Source of the DNA: UMGS172 sp045636945
GTDB taxonomy: Bacteria; Bacillota; Clostridia; Oscillospirales; Acutalibacteraceae
Length of the DNA: 52,312 nt
NCBI GenBank assembly: GCA_045636945.1
Contig: JAZTYO010000028.1
Coordinates: 1 to 52,312 of the forward strand
Direction: 5' to 3'
The notes under the pieces are model-generated. The model saw only the letters and a program-made list of their open reading frames with translations. It had not been told where the DNA came from and made no database searches. Each line of letters opens with the position of its first letter. The first letter of the stretch is position 1. This document shows, piece by piece, positions 26,296 through 35,226 of the stretch. A program made the position numbers and the translations under genes.

Positions 26296-27327
26296 TTACT
26301 TAGTTTTAATTCCGTATACCCACTCATAAATATATGCTTTTGCTTCATCGAGATCATATTTCCAGACCCAACCGCCACGGGTATCCTCAAAAACACCGCC
26401 CTTGGCAACAACCTGATCGCCGGGAACAGATGTGCTTTGAATGTGAAGGTCGGACATGGCAAGCATAGGTGCGTAGCTGAAAATTTCCTCATAGGTCATA
26501 GAGGTCTCAACCTTTGAAAGTACAGCACTGAGCAGGGAAGGATAACTGGTTTTAGGAAGGGTTTTGGCTTTTTCGAAAAGCGCACTTATAACCTTCTGCT
26601 GACGCAGAACACGAACCTCTTCACTGTCGTTGCGGATACGTGCATAACACATAGCCTGACCACCGTCAAGGTGAACCAAGCCCGATTTTTCAACGGTATT
26701 TACATTAAAGCCTTCCTGTTTGCCGAAGTAGTTGATTCGGTTTTTCTCCCATTCTGTTATGGTGATATCAATGCCACCCATAATATCGATAACTTCCCAA
26801 AGTTGGTAAAGGCTTATCGAAACATAATCCTTAATATTCAAACCAAAGTTATTGTTCAAAGTATGGATAGCTCTTTGAGCACCGCCCATACTGTATGCAG
26901 CATTTATCTTATTATAGGTTATGCCACCGCTTTTGGTTTTGATGGGAACCCAACTGTCACGCAGTATTGAGGTGAGTTTTATGGTGTTGTCGACTGTGTT
27001 TATCGATACAACGATGGTTGTATCCGAACGGCAGTCGGTATGCTTCTCCTCGCGGTTGGTAGTTTCTTTATCTCGCGAGTCAAGACCGAAAAGGGCAATA
27101 TTCACTATCTCTTTAGGGAGAGTGTTTGCGGCATCTGAGCTTATACCAAGTTCGCCGTGGTCTTCGGACAGATGGCCCTGCTTTGTGTCTCCGAAAAAGT
27201 ATATAACCAAACTGTAAAATCCTGTAAAGAATACAGAAACGGCCAAGGTTATCGAAAGTATAACGTTGAGCAACGTAACCTTTCTTTTGTCCTTACGGTA
27301 TTTTGCTTTTCTTTGTCTTTGTTCCAT
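26296..27327 (-). CDS. LytR-CpsA-Psr family protein, second copy
   Basis: 343-aa LCP protein: a basic N-terminus, one membrane anchor (about 18-40) and an extracellular LCP domain with CRSDTTIVVSIN, ILRDSWVPIKT and VRVLRQQKVISALF. It closely resembles its neighbour at 24966 in sequence and in several DNA stretches, so the two arose by duplication, but it lacks the acidic extensions at both ends. GAGGTAATTAAA precedes the ATG. The neighbour has its own promoter, so the two can be set to different levels. Confidence 0.93.
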   Translation of the reverse strand: MEQRQRKAKYRKDKRKVTLLNVILSITLAVSVFFTGFYSLVIYFFGDTKQGHLSEDHGELGISSDAANTLPKEIVNIALFGLDSRDKETTNREEKHTDCRSDTTIVVSINTVDNTIKLTSILRDSWVPIKTKSGGITYNKINAAYSMGGAQRAIHTLNNNFGLNIKDYVSISLYQLWEVIDIMGGIDITITEWEKNRINYFGKQEGFNVNTVEKSGLVHLDGGQAMCYARIRNDSEEVRVLRQQKVISALFEKAKTLPKTSYPSLLSAVLSKVETSMTYEEIFSYAPMLAMSDLHIQSTSVPGDQVVAKGGVFEDTRGGWVWKYDLDEAKAYIYEWVYGIKTK

Positions 27328-27397
27328 TTTAATTACCTCGGTTGCTATGTGACGTGTGTGCTAAACTTCTATACTGTTATACTGTCCAAAATGTTTA

Positions 27398-27664
27398 TTA
27401 TTTAGATAAAACATGATTTTGAAAATCACGGCTGACTGCCATTATGTTGCGATAGATTTCACCTACATATTCACCGTATTGCTTACCCGACTGTTCCTTG
27501 ACACGGTCAAGAATCTGCTTTTCGCGTTCGGGGTGGTAGACAGGGAGATTTTCAACTTTCTTGATTTTTGCGACCTCTAAAGAATATTCAATTCTCTTTT
27601 TGAGTAACGGGATAAGCTCACGGTCGACTTCGTCTATTTTGACTCTTATTTCATCCAAACTCAT
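27398..27664 (-). CDS. Chorismate mutase (AroQ class)
   Basis: Short monofunctional AroQ-type chorismate mutase, 88 aa, converting chorismate to prephenate for Phe/Tyr synthesis. The three-helix pattern includes RVKIDEVDRELIPLLKKR (with the N-terminal active-site Arg), the VAKIKK segment and PVYHPEREKQIL with the active-site Arg/Glu region. I place the start at the ATG at 27664, which overlaps the aroC stop by 4 nt; longer frames run over aroC. No prephenate dehydratase or dehydrogenase is fused. Confidence 0.92.
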   Translation of the reverse strand: MSLDEIRVKIDEVDRELIPLLKKRIEYSLEVAKIKKVENLPVYHPEREKQILDRVKEQSGKQYGEYVGEIYRNIMAVSRDFQNHVLSK

Positions 27665-28749
27665 AAAGGCTTGACCTCCCAAAGAAGGTCGAGCAGTGCT
27701 ATTGCTATGGCAGATTCGATAGCGGGTAAGGCTCTCGGTACGATACACGGGTCGTGTCGACCTTCAATTACAAGTTTGTCGCTCTGCTTGGTTTCAAGAT
27801 TAACGGTGTCCTGCTGTATTGCAATGGACGGTGTGGGCTTTACGGCACAGCGGATGATTAAGGGCATTCCGTTGGAAATTCCGCCCGTAATTCCGCCACA
27901 ATGGTTGGTTTTGCATTTTACGGTATTGCCGTCGAAATACATTTGGTCGTTGGCTTCGGAGCCTAAAGCCGAAGCATATCCAAACCCAAGTCCGAATTCA
28001 ATTCCTTTAACGGCAGGAACGGTAAAAACGGCTTGCGAAATAACATTCTCAATACCTCTTACGGTAGGTGAGCCGATGCCCACAGGGAGTCCTACAACGG
28101 CAATTTCGACCTCACCGCCGATGCTATCGCCGTTTTTATGGGCTTCGGCAATATCCTTTTGCATTTCTACTTTTGCCTCGTTAGAAACGGTTGAAAAATA
28201 CTGCCTGTTGAGTTTTTTTAAAAGTGTTTCATCAATGTTCACGGGGTCAAACGGTTGGTCGATGGCACTGCCGATCATTGAAACGTGACCGCCGATTGTG
28301 ATGCCGTGAGCCTTCAATATCTCACGTGCGACAGCACCTGCTACCGTTAAAGGCGCAGTAAGTCTACCCGAAAAGTTTCCGCCACCGCGAATGTCGTTAT
28401 GACCGTTAAAACGGACGCTTGCGGCATAATCTGAGTGCGAAGGTCTCGGACGTACGGCAATATTGGCGTAATTATGTGAACGGTGGTCGGCATTGCGGAT
28501 TATGAAGCCCAACGGTGCACCTGTGGTAACACCGTCAAGCAAACCCGACAGAAATTCAGGAGTATCGGTTTCCTTTCTCTGAGTAGCAGAAGCATCCTGA
28601 CCGGGTGCTCTGCGAGCAACTTGGGTCAAAATGCTGTCCATATCAAGTTTATAACCTGCAGGGGGTGCGTCAATAACTGCGCCGATTGCAGGACCGTGGC
28701 TTTCGCCGAAAACGGTCACTTTAAAATTACTACCTATCGCAGATGACAT
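27661..28749 (-). CDS. aroC: Chorismate synthase
   Basis: Last shikimate-pathway enzyme: converts EPSP to chorismate using reduced FMN. The product is about 362 aa from the ATG at 28749, which has GGAGG 8 nt upstream; a longer frame reaches 28782. Signatures include FGESHGPAIG near the N-terminus, RPRPSHSDYAA, GGGNFSGRLT, and the C-terminal EGRHDPCIVPRA. It overlaps the end of aroA by 20 nt, and its own end overlaps the chorismate mutase start. Confidence 0.97.
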   Translation of the reverse strand: MSSAIGSNFKVTVFGESHGPAIGAVIDAPPAGYKLDMDSILTQVARRAPGQDASATQRKETDTPEFLSGLLDGVTTGAPLGFIIRNADHRSHNYANIAVRPRPSHSDYAASVRFNGHNDIRGGGNFSGRLTAPLTVAGAVAREILKAHGITIGGHVSMIGSAIDQPFDPVNIDETLLKKLNRQYFSTVSNEAKVEMQKDIAEAHKNGDSIGGEVEIAVVGLPVGIGSPTVRGIENVISQAVFTVPAVKGIEFGLGFGYASALGSEANDQMYFDGNTVKCKTNHCGGITGGISNGMPLIIRCAVKPTPSIAIQQDTVNLETKQSDKLVIEGRHDPCIVPRALPAIESAIAIALLDLLWEVKPL

Positions 28750-29992
28750 TGAACTCGCCTCCAAGTGATGAGAAATCTTCAAAAAAGTTTGGATATGATT
28801 TATTTATGGCCTTACAACCGTTGATTACGGTCTTGCCTTTGGAATTTGCCGCCATAACGCTGAATGCCATAACGATTCGGTGGTCGTTGGCCGAGGTTAT
28901 CTCAGCACCTTTGGGATAACCGCCTGTAATTACAAGACCGTCAGCAGTTTCGGTGACGTCGATGCCGAAGGCTTTAAGTCTTATTGCTGTTTCATAAAGT
29001 CGGTCACTTTCTTTAATTCGCAAGCGTTCAGCCTTGGTAATGGTTGTTGTACCTTTCGCAAATGCGGCAGTTACAGCCAATATAGGCACAAGGTCGGGAA
29101 TCTGCGAAGCATCAATCGTAATGCCGTGTAATTCGCTCTTTTTGACATTGATTCCGTCGTCTGTAACGGTGATATCAGCACCAAACTGACGTAATATTTC
29201 AACAACAGCCTTGTCACCCTGCAAAGAGTTTATATCAAGGCCTTTGACGGTCACTTCACCACAGATTGCTCCCAAACAAAGGTGGAACGCAGCCTGCGAC
29301 CAATCACCTTCAACAGTGCGGTTACAAGCGGTAAGATGAGGCTTGCCTTTTACCAAAAAGCGGTTGTCTTCCAACTGAATATCAGCGCCAAACACCTTCA
29401 ATTCATTGACCGTCATCATAACGTAATCGCGTGATTCCAACGGTGTCGTGAGTATAATCTCGCTGTCACCCTCGGTAATCGAAAGTGCCAACAAGAGTCC
29501 GCTGATATATTGGGAACTTACGTTGCCTGCAATTTGGAACCGACCTGCTTTGAGTTGACCCGAAACGGTCATCGGGAGGTTATCGGAAGAACAACTTACA
29601 CCGTTTATGCGCAAAGCCTCGGCGATTATATCGAAAGGTCTTTCGGGCAGACGTCCGCGACCCTCAAAGGTGACGCTTTCAGCACCTAAAGCAGCCGCTA
29701 CAGGAATCATAAACCTTGCGGTTGAGCCCGATTCGTTGCAGTTTATAGTAGTATTTTTGTTGTTCCTTTTAAAAGGGGAAACCGTTACTGTTTTGCCGTC
29801 ATGTTTTATGTCGGCACCAAGTGCCCTCAAGGCTTCGATGGTTGCGGCAATGTCATTAGACTCACCGCAGTTGTAAACGGTGACAGGCTTATCGCAAAAT
29901 GTGGCACAGATAAGGCTTCGGTGTCCTGCCGATTTTGATGGAGGTGCAATAACACTTCCCAAAACCGACGAAGGGGAGATTTGTACCTTCAT
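28730..29992 (-). CDS. aroA: 3-phosphoshikimate 1-carboxyvinyltransferase (EPSP synthase)
   Basis: Adds the enolpyruvyl group of PEP to shikimate 3-phosphate. The 420-aa product has the PPSKSAGHRSLI motif at the N-terminus, the NCGESNDIAAT segment, NESGSTARFMIP (PEP-binding loop), GRLPERPFDIIAEAL, and the C-terminal LRIKESDRL motif. Its ATG overlaps the aroB stop (ATGA). The loop has Glu-Ser-Gly-Ser-Thr-Ala in place of the common Asn-Ala-Gly-Thr-Ala; glyphosate response cannot be judged from this alone. Confidence 0.97.
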   Translation of the reverse strand: MKVQISPSSVLGSVIAPPSKSAGHRSLICATFCDKPVTVYNCGESNDIAATIEALRALGADIKHDGKTVTVSPFKRNNKNTTINCNESGSTARFMIPVAAALGAESVTFEGRGRLPERPFDIIAEALRINGVSCSSDNLPMTVSGQLKAGRFQIAGNVSSQYISGLLLALSITEGDSEIILTTPLESRDYVMMTVNELKVFGADIQLEDNRFLVKGKPHLTACNRTVEGDWSQAAFHLCLGAICGEVTVKGLDINSLQGDKAVVEILRQFGADITVTDDGINVKKSELHGITIDASQIPDLVPILAVTAAFAKGTTTITKAERLRIKESDRLYETAIRLKAFGIDVTETADGLVITGGYPKGAEITSANDHRIVMAFSVMAANSKGKTVINGCKAINKSYPNFFEDFSSLGGEFNVICDR

Positions 29993-31050
29993 CGTTCGCC
30001 ACCAAGATAATCAAAAAGTCGGTCGGCAGGAATGGTTTTGACAAAGCAGGTGCCGATTTTTTGCGGAACGATTATCTTAATGTCCTTACCGCGACGTTTT
30101 TTATCGTTGAAAGCACCCTCACAGAGCTTTTCCAAATCGATAGAGGTGGTCGCAGGGAGGTTATATTTATGTAATGCCCGAGTGATAAGCTTGGCAGTAC
30201 CCTCGTCACATTCCTTCATATTTTCGGCGGCAACGGTCATTACAACCATACCGATTCCAACAGCCTCACCGTGGGTCATATCCTTGAAGTTGTAATATTT
30301 CTCGATGGAATGACCGATTGTATGACCGAAGTTTAGCAACATACGGTCGCCGTTTTCGTAAAAATCGTGCTCTGTAATATCGCGTTTAATGGAAACACAT
30401 TCCTTGATAAGGTCAACGATAAAATCGTGTGCATCCTCATTCAAAATGTGGTCAAACAAAGGCTTTGATTTTATCACGCCGTATTTAATAGCCTCACTGA
30501 GTCCGTCACTAAAGAATTTCTGAGGAAGTGTGTTCAAGCACTCAGGGTCGATAAGTACGGCCTTAGGTGAATGGAATGCACCTGCAAGATTCTTGCCGTA
30601 CACAAGGTCACAACCTGTTTTTCCGCCAACCGAGGAATCAATCTGTGACAAAAGGGTAGTGGGAATGCCGACGTAGTCAATACCACGCTGATAAATTGCG
30701 GCGGCAAAGCCTGTAAGGTCACCTACAACACCGCCACCCAATGCAACGGCAAAGTCGGTTCTGGTTAAACCTGCCGCGACAAAAGCACCAAGTATGTTTT
30801 CGACGGTTCTGAAGGTCTTGCTTTCTTCACCTGCTATAAAGGTGTGACTCTGAACCGTAAAGCCTGCACTTTTAAGCGAATCGACCACCGTGTCAAGATA
30901 CAAAGGCTCTACGTTGGTGTCGGTCACAACAAGACAACTTTTACCTCTTACGACAGGCTTTATAACTTCACCGCAATTAGGCAAAAGACCGTTTTCTATC
31001 AAAATATCATATTTATCGGGCTTGGAAACCGAAATTTTAAAGGCTGACAT
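29989..31050 (-). CDS. aroB: 3-dehydroquinate synthase
   Basis: NAD- and metal-dependent cyclisation of DAHP to dehydroquinate. The 353-aa product shows GEESKTFRTVENIL, the NAD-binding ALGGGVVGDLTGFAA, PTTLLSQIDSSVGGKTGCD, SEAIKYGVI and the metal ligand region NFGHTIGHSIEKY. The ATG at 31050 is chosen because GGAG lies 9 nt before it; an ATG at 31059 would touch that site. A terminator-like hairpin separates it from aroK, so it may be expressed partly on its own. Confidence 0.97.
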   Translation of the reverse strand: MSAFKISVSKPDKYDILIENGLLPNCGEVIKPVVRGKSCLVVTDTNVEPLYLDTVVDSLKSAGFTVQSHTFIAGEESKTFRTVENILGAFVAAGLTRTDFAVALGGGVVGDLTGFAAAIYQRGIDYVGIPTTLLSQIDSSVGGKTGCDLVYGKNLAGAFHSPKAVLIDPECLNTLPQKFFSDGLSEAIKYGVIKSKPLFDHILNEDAHDFIVDLIKECVSIKRDITEHDFYENGDRMLLNFGHTIGHSIEKYYNFKDMTHGEAVGIGMVVMTVAAENMKECDEGTAKLITRALHKYNLPATTSIDLEKLCEGAFNDKKRRGKDIKIIVPQKIGTCFVKTIPADRLFDYLGGER

Positions 31051-31101
31051 AAAAGTCATCTCCGTGTTATGAAAAATCTATTCTGTTTATTTTACAACAA
31101 A

Positions 31102-31131
31102 AACCGCCCAATGTCAAGATTTTGAGCGGTT
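31102..31131 (-). terminator. Terminator overlapping the end of aroK
   Basis: A 10-bp stem (31102-31111 with 31122-31131, one G-T pair) is followed by TTTTTGTTG on the minus strand. The aroK stop codon (31114-31116) is inside the 10-nt loop, so the last coding codons form one arm. Confidence 0.75.
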
Positions 31132-31635
31132 CTTAATATAAAGTTCGATAATTTGTTTTGCGGTTGCATCAGGGTCGTTTTCGGCATTGATGACTACGTG
31201 TGCCACATTGGTATAAAAAGGCTTTCTTTTGGCTATAAGTTCTGTAACGGCAGATGCCTTATCTTCGCGCATCAGCAACGGTCTTGTAGTGTCGTTTTCA
31301 AGGCGTTTTAACACTGCTTCGGGTGTAATGTCAAGGAAAACAACAAAGCCTGTTTTACGCAGATTCTCGGCGTTTTCGGGATTCATAACAGCACCGCCAC
31401 CGGTAGCGATAACAAGTCCGTTTTCGGCTGAAATTTCACTGATGACTGTGCGTTCAAGTGTGCGGAAATACTGCTCTCCCTTATCTGCAAAAATCTCACT
31501 TACAGTGGTGTTTTCACGTTGCTCGACAAGTGTATCAGTATCGCAAAAGGTGAAGTGTAATTGTTCTGCAACAAGCTTACCGACGGTGCTTTTTCCGCAG
31601 CCCATAAAGCCTACCAAAACAATATTATTTTTCAT
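31114..31635 (-). CDS. aroK: Shikimate kinase
   Basis: Phosphorylates shikimate at O3. The product is about 173 aa from the ATG at 31635 and shows the Walker A motif GFMGCGKST at residues 8-16, the shikimate-binding DTDTLVE segment, FRTLER, GGGAVM and RPLLM (lid region). GGAGAG lies 8 nt before this ATG; a longer frame to 31671 runs over the end of aroE. The start overlaps the aroE stop by 11 nt. Confidence 0.96.
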   Translation of the reverse strand: MKNNIVLVGFMGCGKSTVGKLVAEQLHFTFCDTDTLVEQRENTTVSEIFADKGEQYFRTLERTVISEISAENGLVIATGGGAVMNPENAENLRKTGFVVFLDITPEAVLKRLENDTTRPLLMREDKASAVTELIAKRKPFYTNVAHVVINAENDPDATAKQIIELYIKNRSKS

Positions 31636-32470
31636 AGAAAATTCTCTCCATTTCACGGTTGGCATCGGCAATTATTGTTTCGATGTCGTCGGTATCAAAT
31701 TGTGCACCATACCAGAATTCGTGAGCCTTTACAGCCTGCCATACCAGCATCGCCATACCGCCTACGGTTTTTATACCAAAGGTTTCGGCAGTCTTTAAAA
31801 GCAATGTTTTTTCGGGGTTATAAACGGCATCAAAAACAGCCTTACAATTCTTTAATTGGGCTTCGGTTATCGGCATAGCGTCGGTTTTCGGATACATTCC
31901 GACAGGTGTTGCGTTGACAACCAAATCAAATTGACCGCAAACATCACTCAATGTACAAACGGTTACCTTTCTGCCTGTGCCACAGAGCCATTTTTTGAGC
32001 TTTTCAGCTCTTTCAAGTCCACTTTCTCTTACGGCTATCGTTATTTCGCATCCACTGTCAAAAGCCTCACGGGCAAGTGTTTTTGCGGCACCTCCTGCAC
32101 CCAAAACAAGCACCTTGCCTTTAAGTTCAACTCCTGCAGTTTCTATTGCTTTGACAAATCCAAAAGCATCGGTACTGCAACCGTAGCTTTTGCCGTTACG
32201 GTTCAAAACGCAATTCACAGCATTGTATTTCAATGCCGATTCATCAATTTCGTCAACCATAGGTATAATTGCCTCTTTATGAGGAATGGTTATATTAAAT
32301 CCGTTCAATGCCTTTAAAATTTTGTAAAACTCGTCTGACAGATTTTCGGGGAGAATGTCAAAAACACGGTAATCAAAATCCTTTTCACTCAAATCAAACA
32401 GTTTTTTATGGATAAATGGTGACATTGTGTGGCCTATCGGATGCCCGATTACAGCAAAAAATTGCTTCAT
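31625..32470 (-). CDS. aroE: Shikimate 5-dehydrogenase
   Basis: NADP-dependent reduction of 3-dehydroshikimate. The 281-aa product has GHPIGHTMSPFIHKK near the N-terminus, the catalytic-Lys segment NITIPHKEAI, the NADP-binding glycine motif VLGAGGAAKTLA, and the C-terminal GGMAMLVWQA. AGAGGT precedes the ATG. It is the first gene of the shikimate cluster; the DAHP synthase and dehydroquinase needed for a full pathway are not in this window. Confidence 0.96.
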   Translation of the reverse strand: MKQFFAVIGHPIGHTMSPFIHKKLFDLSEKDFDYRVFDILPENLSDEFYKILKALNGFNITIPHKEAIIPMVDEIDESALKYNAVNCVLNRNGKSYGCSTDAFGFVKAIETAGVELKGKVLVLGAGGAAKTLAREAFDSGCEITIAVRESGLERAEKLKKWLCGTGRKVTVCTLSDVCGQFDLVVNATPVGMYPKTDAMPITEAQLKNCKAVFDAVYNPEKTLLLKTAETFGIKTVGGMAMLVWQAVKAHEFWYGAQFDTDDIETIIADANREMERIFYEK

Positions 32471-32651
32471 AATTATACCTCTAGAGTAAAAATTTCCATT
32501 TTGCTATTGACAAATTGCCTTTATGAACATATTATATTAAGCAACAGAGCAAGTCAAGATTTTATTCTTGTTAACTCGCAACGAAATTGTGTTACCTATT
32601 ATAGCACAGTTTCGGCGTTTAGTCTATAATTACTTTCAGGAGGAAACAAAT

Positions 32652-32879
32652 ATGGTTTTTGAAAAAATCAGAGCAATTCTTTGTGAGCAGCTTGACGTTG
32701 AGGAAAGCGCAGTTACTATGGAGTCCAACATCGCTGAGGACCTTGGTGCCGACAGTCTTGATGTTGTTGACCTTATTATGTCTATTGAGGACGAGTTTGA
32801 CCTTGAGGTTCCCGATGATCAGATTGAAAATATCAAGACCGTCGGTGACGTAGTAAACTACATCGAGAACGCAAAATAA
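32652..32879 (+). CDS. acpP: Acyl carrier protein
   Basis: 75-aa acidic four-helix protein that carries growing acyl chains in fatty acid synthesis. The phosphopantetheine site is the Ser in GADSLDVVDLIM (about residue 36). The start is the ATG at 32652 with AGGAGG 8 nt upstream; the frame extends further upstream but that part is noncoding. It stands alone here, not in a fab cluster, divergent from aroE and followed by its own terminator. Confidence 0.97.
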   Translation: MVFEKIRAILCEQLDVEESAVTMESNIAEDLGADSLDVVDLIMSIEDEFDLEVPDDQIENIKTVGDVVNYIENAK

Positions 32880-32910
32880 TTTTAATCTTATTAATACTAA
32901 ATGCAAAAAC

Positions 32911-32945
32911 GCGCAACGAATTTCGGTTCGTTGCGCTGTCTTTTT
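32911..32945 (+). terminator. Terminator of acpP
   Basis: A 10-bp GC-rich stem (32911-32920 with 32927-32936) and 6-nt loop are followed by TGTCTTTTT. Confidence 0.85.
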
Positions 32946-32983
32946 AAAAATGGAAAAATTAACGCGCAGATTACAAATTTATG

Positions 32984-33012
32984 TTGAAATTTAGCGGTAT
33001 ATATAATATAAT
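32984..33012 (+). promoter_or_regulatory. Promoter of proS
   Basis: TTGAAA (32984-32989), a 17-nt spacer and consensus TATAAT (33007-33012) lie 28 nt before the proS ATG. No T-box leader fits in this space. Confidence 0.7.
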
Positions 33013-33040
33013 ATAATTTGAATTTTAATATATTCAGAAA

Positions 33041-34489
33041 ATGGTGAGTAAATTGGCTAAGGAAAAGTTAGTTAAAGAAATTACTTCGATGGAGGACGAC
33101 TTTGCACAATGGTATACCGATGTGTGCATTAAGTCCGAGCTTATCGATTACACAAGTGTTAAAGGCTGTATGGTTATTAGACCTTACGGATATGCTATCT
33201 GGGAGAACATTCAGCGCATTTTGGATGGTATGTTCAAGGAAACAGGCCACGAAAACGTCTGTTTGCCTATGTTTATCCCTGAAAGCCTTTTGCAGAAGGA
33301 AAAGGACCACGTTGAGGGCTTTGCACCCGAGGTTGCATGGGTAACTCACGGCGGAAGTGAAAAGCTTGAGGAACGCCTTTGCGTACGTCCTACTTCCGAA
33401 ACCTTGTTCTGCGACCATTATAAGAACATAATTCACTCCTGGCGTGACCTGCCCAAGCTGTACAATCAGTGGGTATCGGTTGTCCGTTGGGAAAAGACTA
33501 CTCGTCCTTTCTTGCGTTCGAGAGAATTCTTGTGGCAGGAGGGTCACACCATCCACGCCACTGCAGAGGAAGCTCAGGCTGAAACCGTTAAGATGCTTGA
33601 TGTTTATGCCGAGTTCTGTGAAAAGTATCTTTGCATCCCCGTTGTAAAGGGTATCAAGACCGAGAAGGAGCGTTTTGCAGGTGCTGTTGAAACCTATACC
33701 ATCGAGGCTTTGATGCACGACGGTAAGGCTTTGCAGAGCGGTACATCTCATTTCTTCGGTGACGGATTTGCCAAGGCATTTGGAATCACCTATGCCGATA
33801 AGGACAACAAACTTGCAACTCCTCATCAGACCTCCTGGGGTATGACCACCCGTCTTATCGGTGCAGTAATTATGACCCACGGTGATGACAACGGTCTTAT
33901 TCTACCTCCTGCAGTTGCTCCCAAGCAGGTAATGGTTGTTCCCATTGCACAGCATAAGGAAGGCGTTATCGACAAGGCAACCGAGGTTTATGAGAATCTT
34001 CGCAAGAAGTTCAGAGTCGGCATAGACGTAAGTGAACAGTCTCCCGGTTGGAAGTTCTCTGAGTATGAGATGAAGGGAGTTCCTGTACGACTTGAACTTG
34101 GTCCTAAGGATATTGAAAAGAATCAATGCGTTCTTGTTCGTCGCGATACTGCCGAAAAGATTTTTGTATCGCTTGACGGTATCGAGGAAACAATAGAGAA
34201 GTTGCTCGAGGATATCTCGGCATCCATGTTCCAAAAGGCTCTTGAGCGTCGCGAGAAGATGACCTATACTGCTGAAAACCTTAATGAGATGAAGGAAATC
34301 GCCGATAATAAGCCCGGATTTATCAAGGCTTTGTGGTGTATGGATCGCGAGTGTGAGGATAAACTCAAAGAGGTTGCAGGTGTAACCTCACGTTGTATGC
34401 CTTTGGGTCAGCAGGACCATATTGAAGGTAACTGTGTCTGCTGTGGCAAGCCTGCTAAAAAGCTCGTTTACTGGGGCAAAGCATATTAA
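33041..34489 (+). CDS. proS: Prolyl-tRNA synthetase, archaeal/eukaryote type
   Basis: Class II synthetase charging tRNA-Pro. The 482-aa length, absence of the bacterial editing insertion, the RPTSETLFCDHY motif-2 region, QEGHTIHATAEEA and the C-terminal Cys-rich segment ending in the conserved Tyr mark the archaeal/eukaryote-type ProRS common in Clostridia. The ATG at 33041 lacks a ribosome binding site. A TTG at 33053, giving an Ala-Lys-Glu-Lys N-terminus and preceded by GGTGAG, is an alternative start. Confidence 0.96.
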   Translation: MVSKLAKEKLVKEITSMEDDFAQWYTDVCIKSELIDYTSVKGCMVIRPYGYAIWENIQRILDGMFKETGHENVCLPMFIPESLLQKEKDHVEGFAPEVAWVTHGGSEKLEERLCVRPTSETLFCDHYKNIIHSWRDLPKLYNQWVSVVRWEKTTRPFLRSREFLWQEGHTIHATAEEAQAETVKMLDVYAEFCEKYLCIPVVKGIKTEKERFAGAVETYTIEALMHDGKALQSGTSHFFGDGFAKAFGITYADKDNKLATPHQTSWGMTTRLIGAVIMTHGDDNGLILPPAVAPKQVMVVPIAQHKEGVIDKATEVYENLRKKFRVGIDVSEQSPGWKFSEYEMKGVPVRLELGPKDIEKNQCVLVRRDTAEKIFVSLDGIEETIEKLLEDISASMFQKALERREKMTYTAENLNEMKEIADNKPGFIKALWCMDRECEDKLKEVAGVTSRCMPLGQQDHIEGNCVCCGKPAKKLVYWGKAY

Positions 34490-34518
34490 TGTATTTAATT
34501 TAAAAGGATATGAGTTCT

Positions 34519-35202
34519 ATGAACAAAAAAATAACAGCTGTACTTGTTATTATACTTTGTATGGCACTTGTAGTGGCATTCGGCATGACCGTTTCGGCAA
34601 CCGAGGGTGACGGTGATACCTCATCTGTGGTATCGGCTTCCTCCGAGATTAGCAGTACGTCGAGCAGTGAGCAGACAAGTTCGGATGTATCGACCGATTC
34701 TTCAACCGATGAAATAAGTTCGAACGAAGATACTTCCTCGGGAGAAGATACAAGCTCAGGTGAGAGTACAAGCTCAGGTGAAGGCACAAGCTCGGATGAG
34801 GAGTCTACATCCTCGGAAACTACGTCGTCTAAGCCTAAAAAGCCTATTACAAGCGGTGGAAATCCCGACAGCAATAAGTTTGTTGGTGAAACGGGCTCGC
34901 AGTTGGCCTCCGAAAATGTTGTATCAACTGATGATAAACACGATGACAGTCTTATCTCCAACGAGTATGAGGACGGTGTCGACGAAGAACTTGACGAGTA
35001 TTACGAAGGCGAAGAGGCAGGCTTTGTAGCCGACGATATCTACAAGATTATCTGGATTCCTATTACAATAGCAGTGCTTTGTATTGTTGGTCTTGTTGTT
35101 GTCAACGTAATGTTCAAAAAGAAGTATCCCAAAGCAAAGTCAAGTGCAACACGAGATACAAGAACCACGGGTGAAGCACCCAAAAGACGTTCACGCAAGT
35201 GA
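34519..35202 (+). CDS. Secreted Ser/Thr-rich single-pass membrane protein, function unknown
   Basis: About 227 aa from the ATG at 34519 (AAGGA 10 nt upstream). An N-terminal signal peptide (about 1-28, ending near VSATEG) is followed by a long Ser/Thr/Glu-rich low-complexity stalk, including near-exact 18-bp repeats coding for TSSGE-type hexads (34732-34809). An acidic segment comes next, then one membrane span (IIWIPITIAVLCIVGLVVVNVMF) and a strongly basic cytosolic tail. No sortase motif. It reads as a type I membrane protein with a disordered external stalk. It may share the proS transcript. I recognise no family. Confidence 0.75.
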   Translation: MNKKITAVLVIILCMALVVAFGMTVSATEGDGDTSSVVSASSEISSTSSSEQTSSDVSTDSSTDEISSNEDTSSGEDTSSGESTSSGEGTSSDEESTSSETTSSKPKKPITSGGNPDSNKFVGETGSQLASENVVSTDDKHDDSLISNEYEDGVDEELDEYYEGEEAGFVADDIYKIIWIPITIAVLCIVGLVVVNVMFKKKYPKAKSSATRDTRTTGEAPKRRSRK

Positions 35203-35226
35203 TAAGCGAACAATAGAAAAAAAGAG

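Noticed and set aside
32946..33040. Possible T-box leader before proS
   Set aside because: There are only about 28 nt between the -10 box and the start; no T-box sequence or specifier stem fits.
33068..33880. A 270-codon minus-strand frame opposite proS
   Set aside because: Antisense shadow of ProRS, with no promoter or start signals.
34732..34809. Repeats taken as a possible CRISPR or regulatory array
   Set aside because: The repeats are in frame, code for TSSGE-type hexads, and have no spacers; they are protein-coding low complexity.
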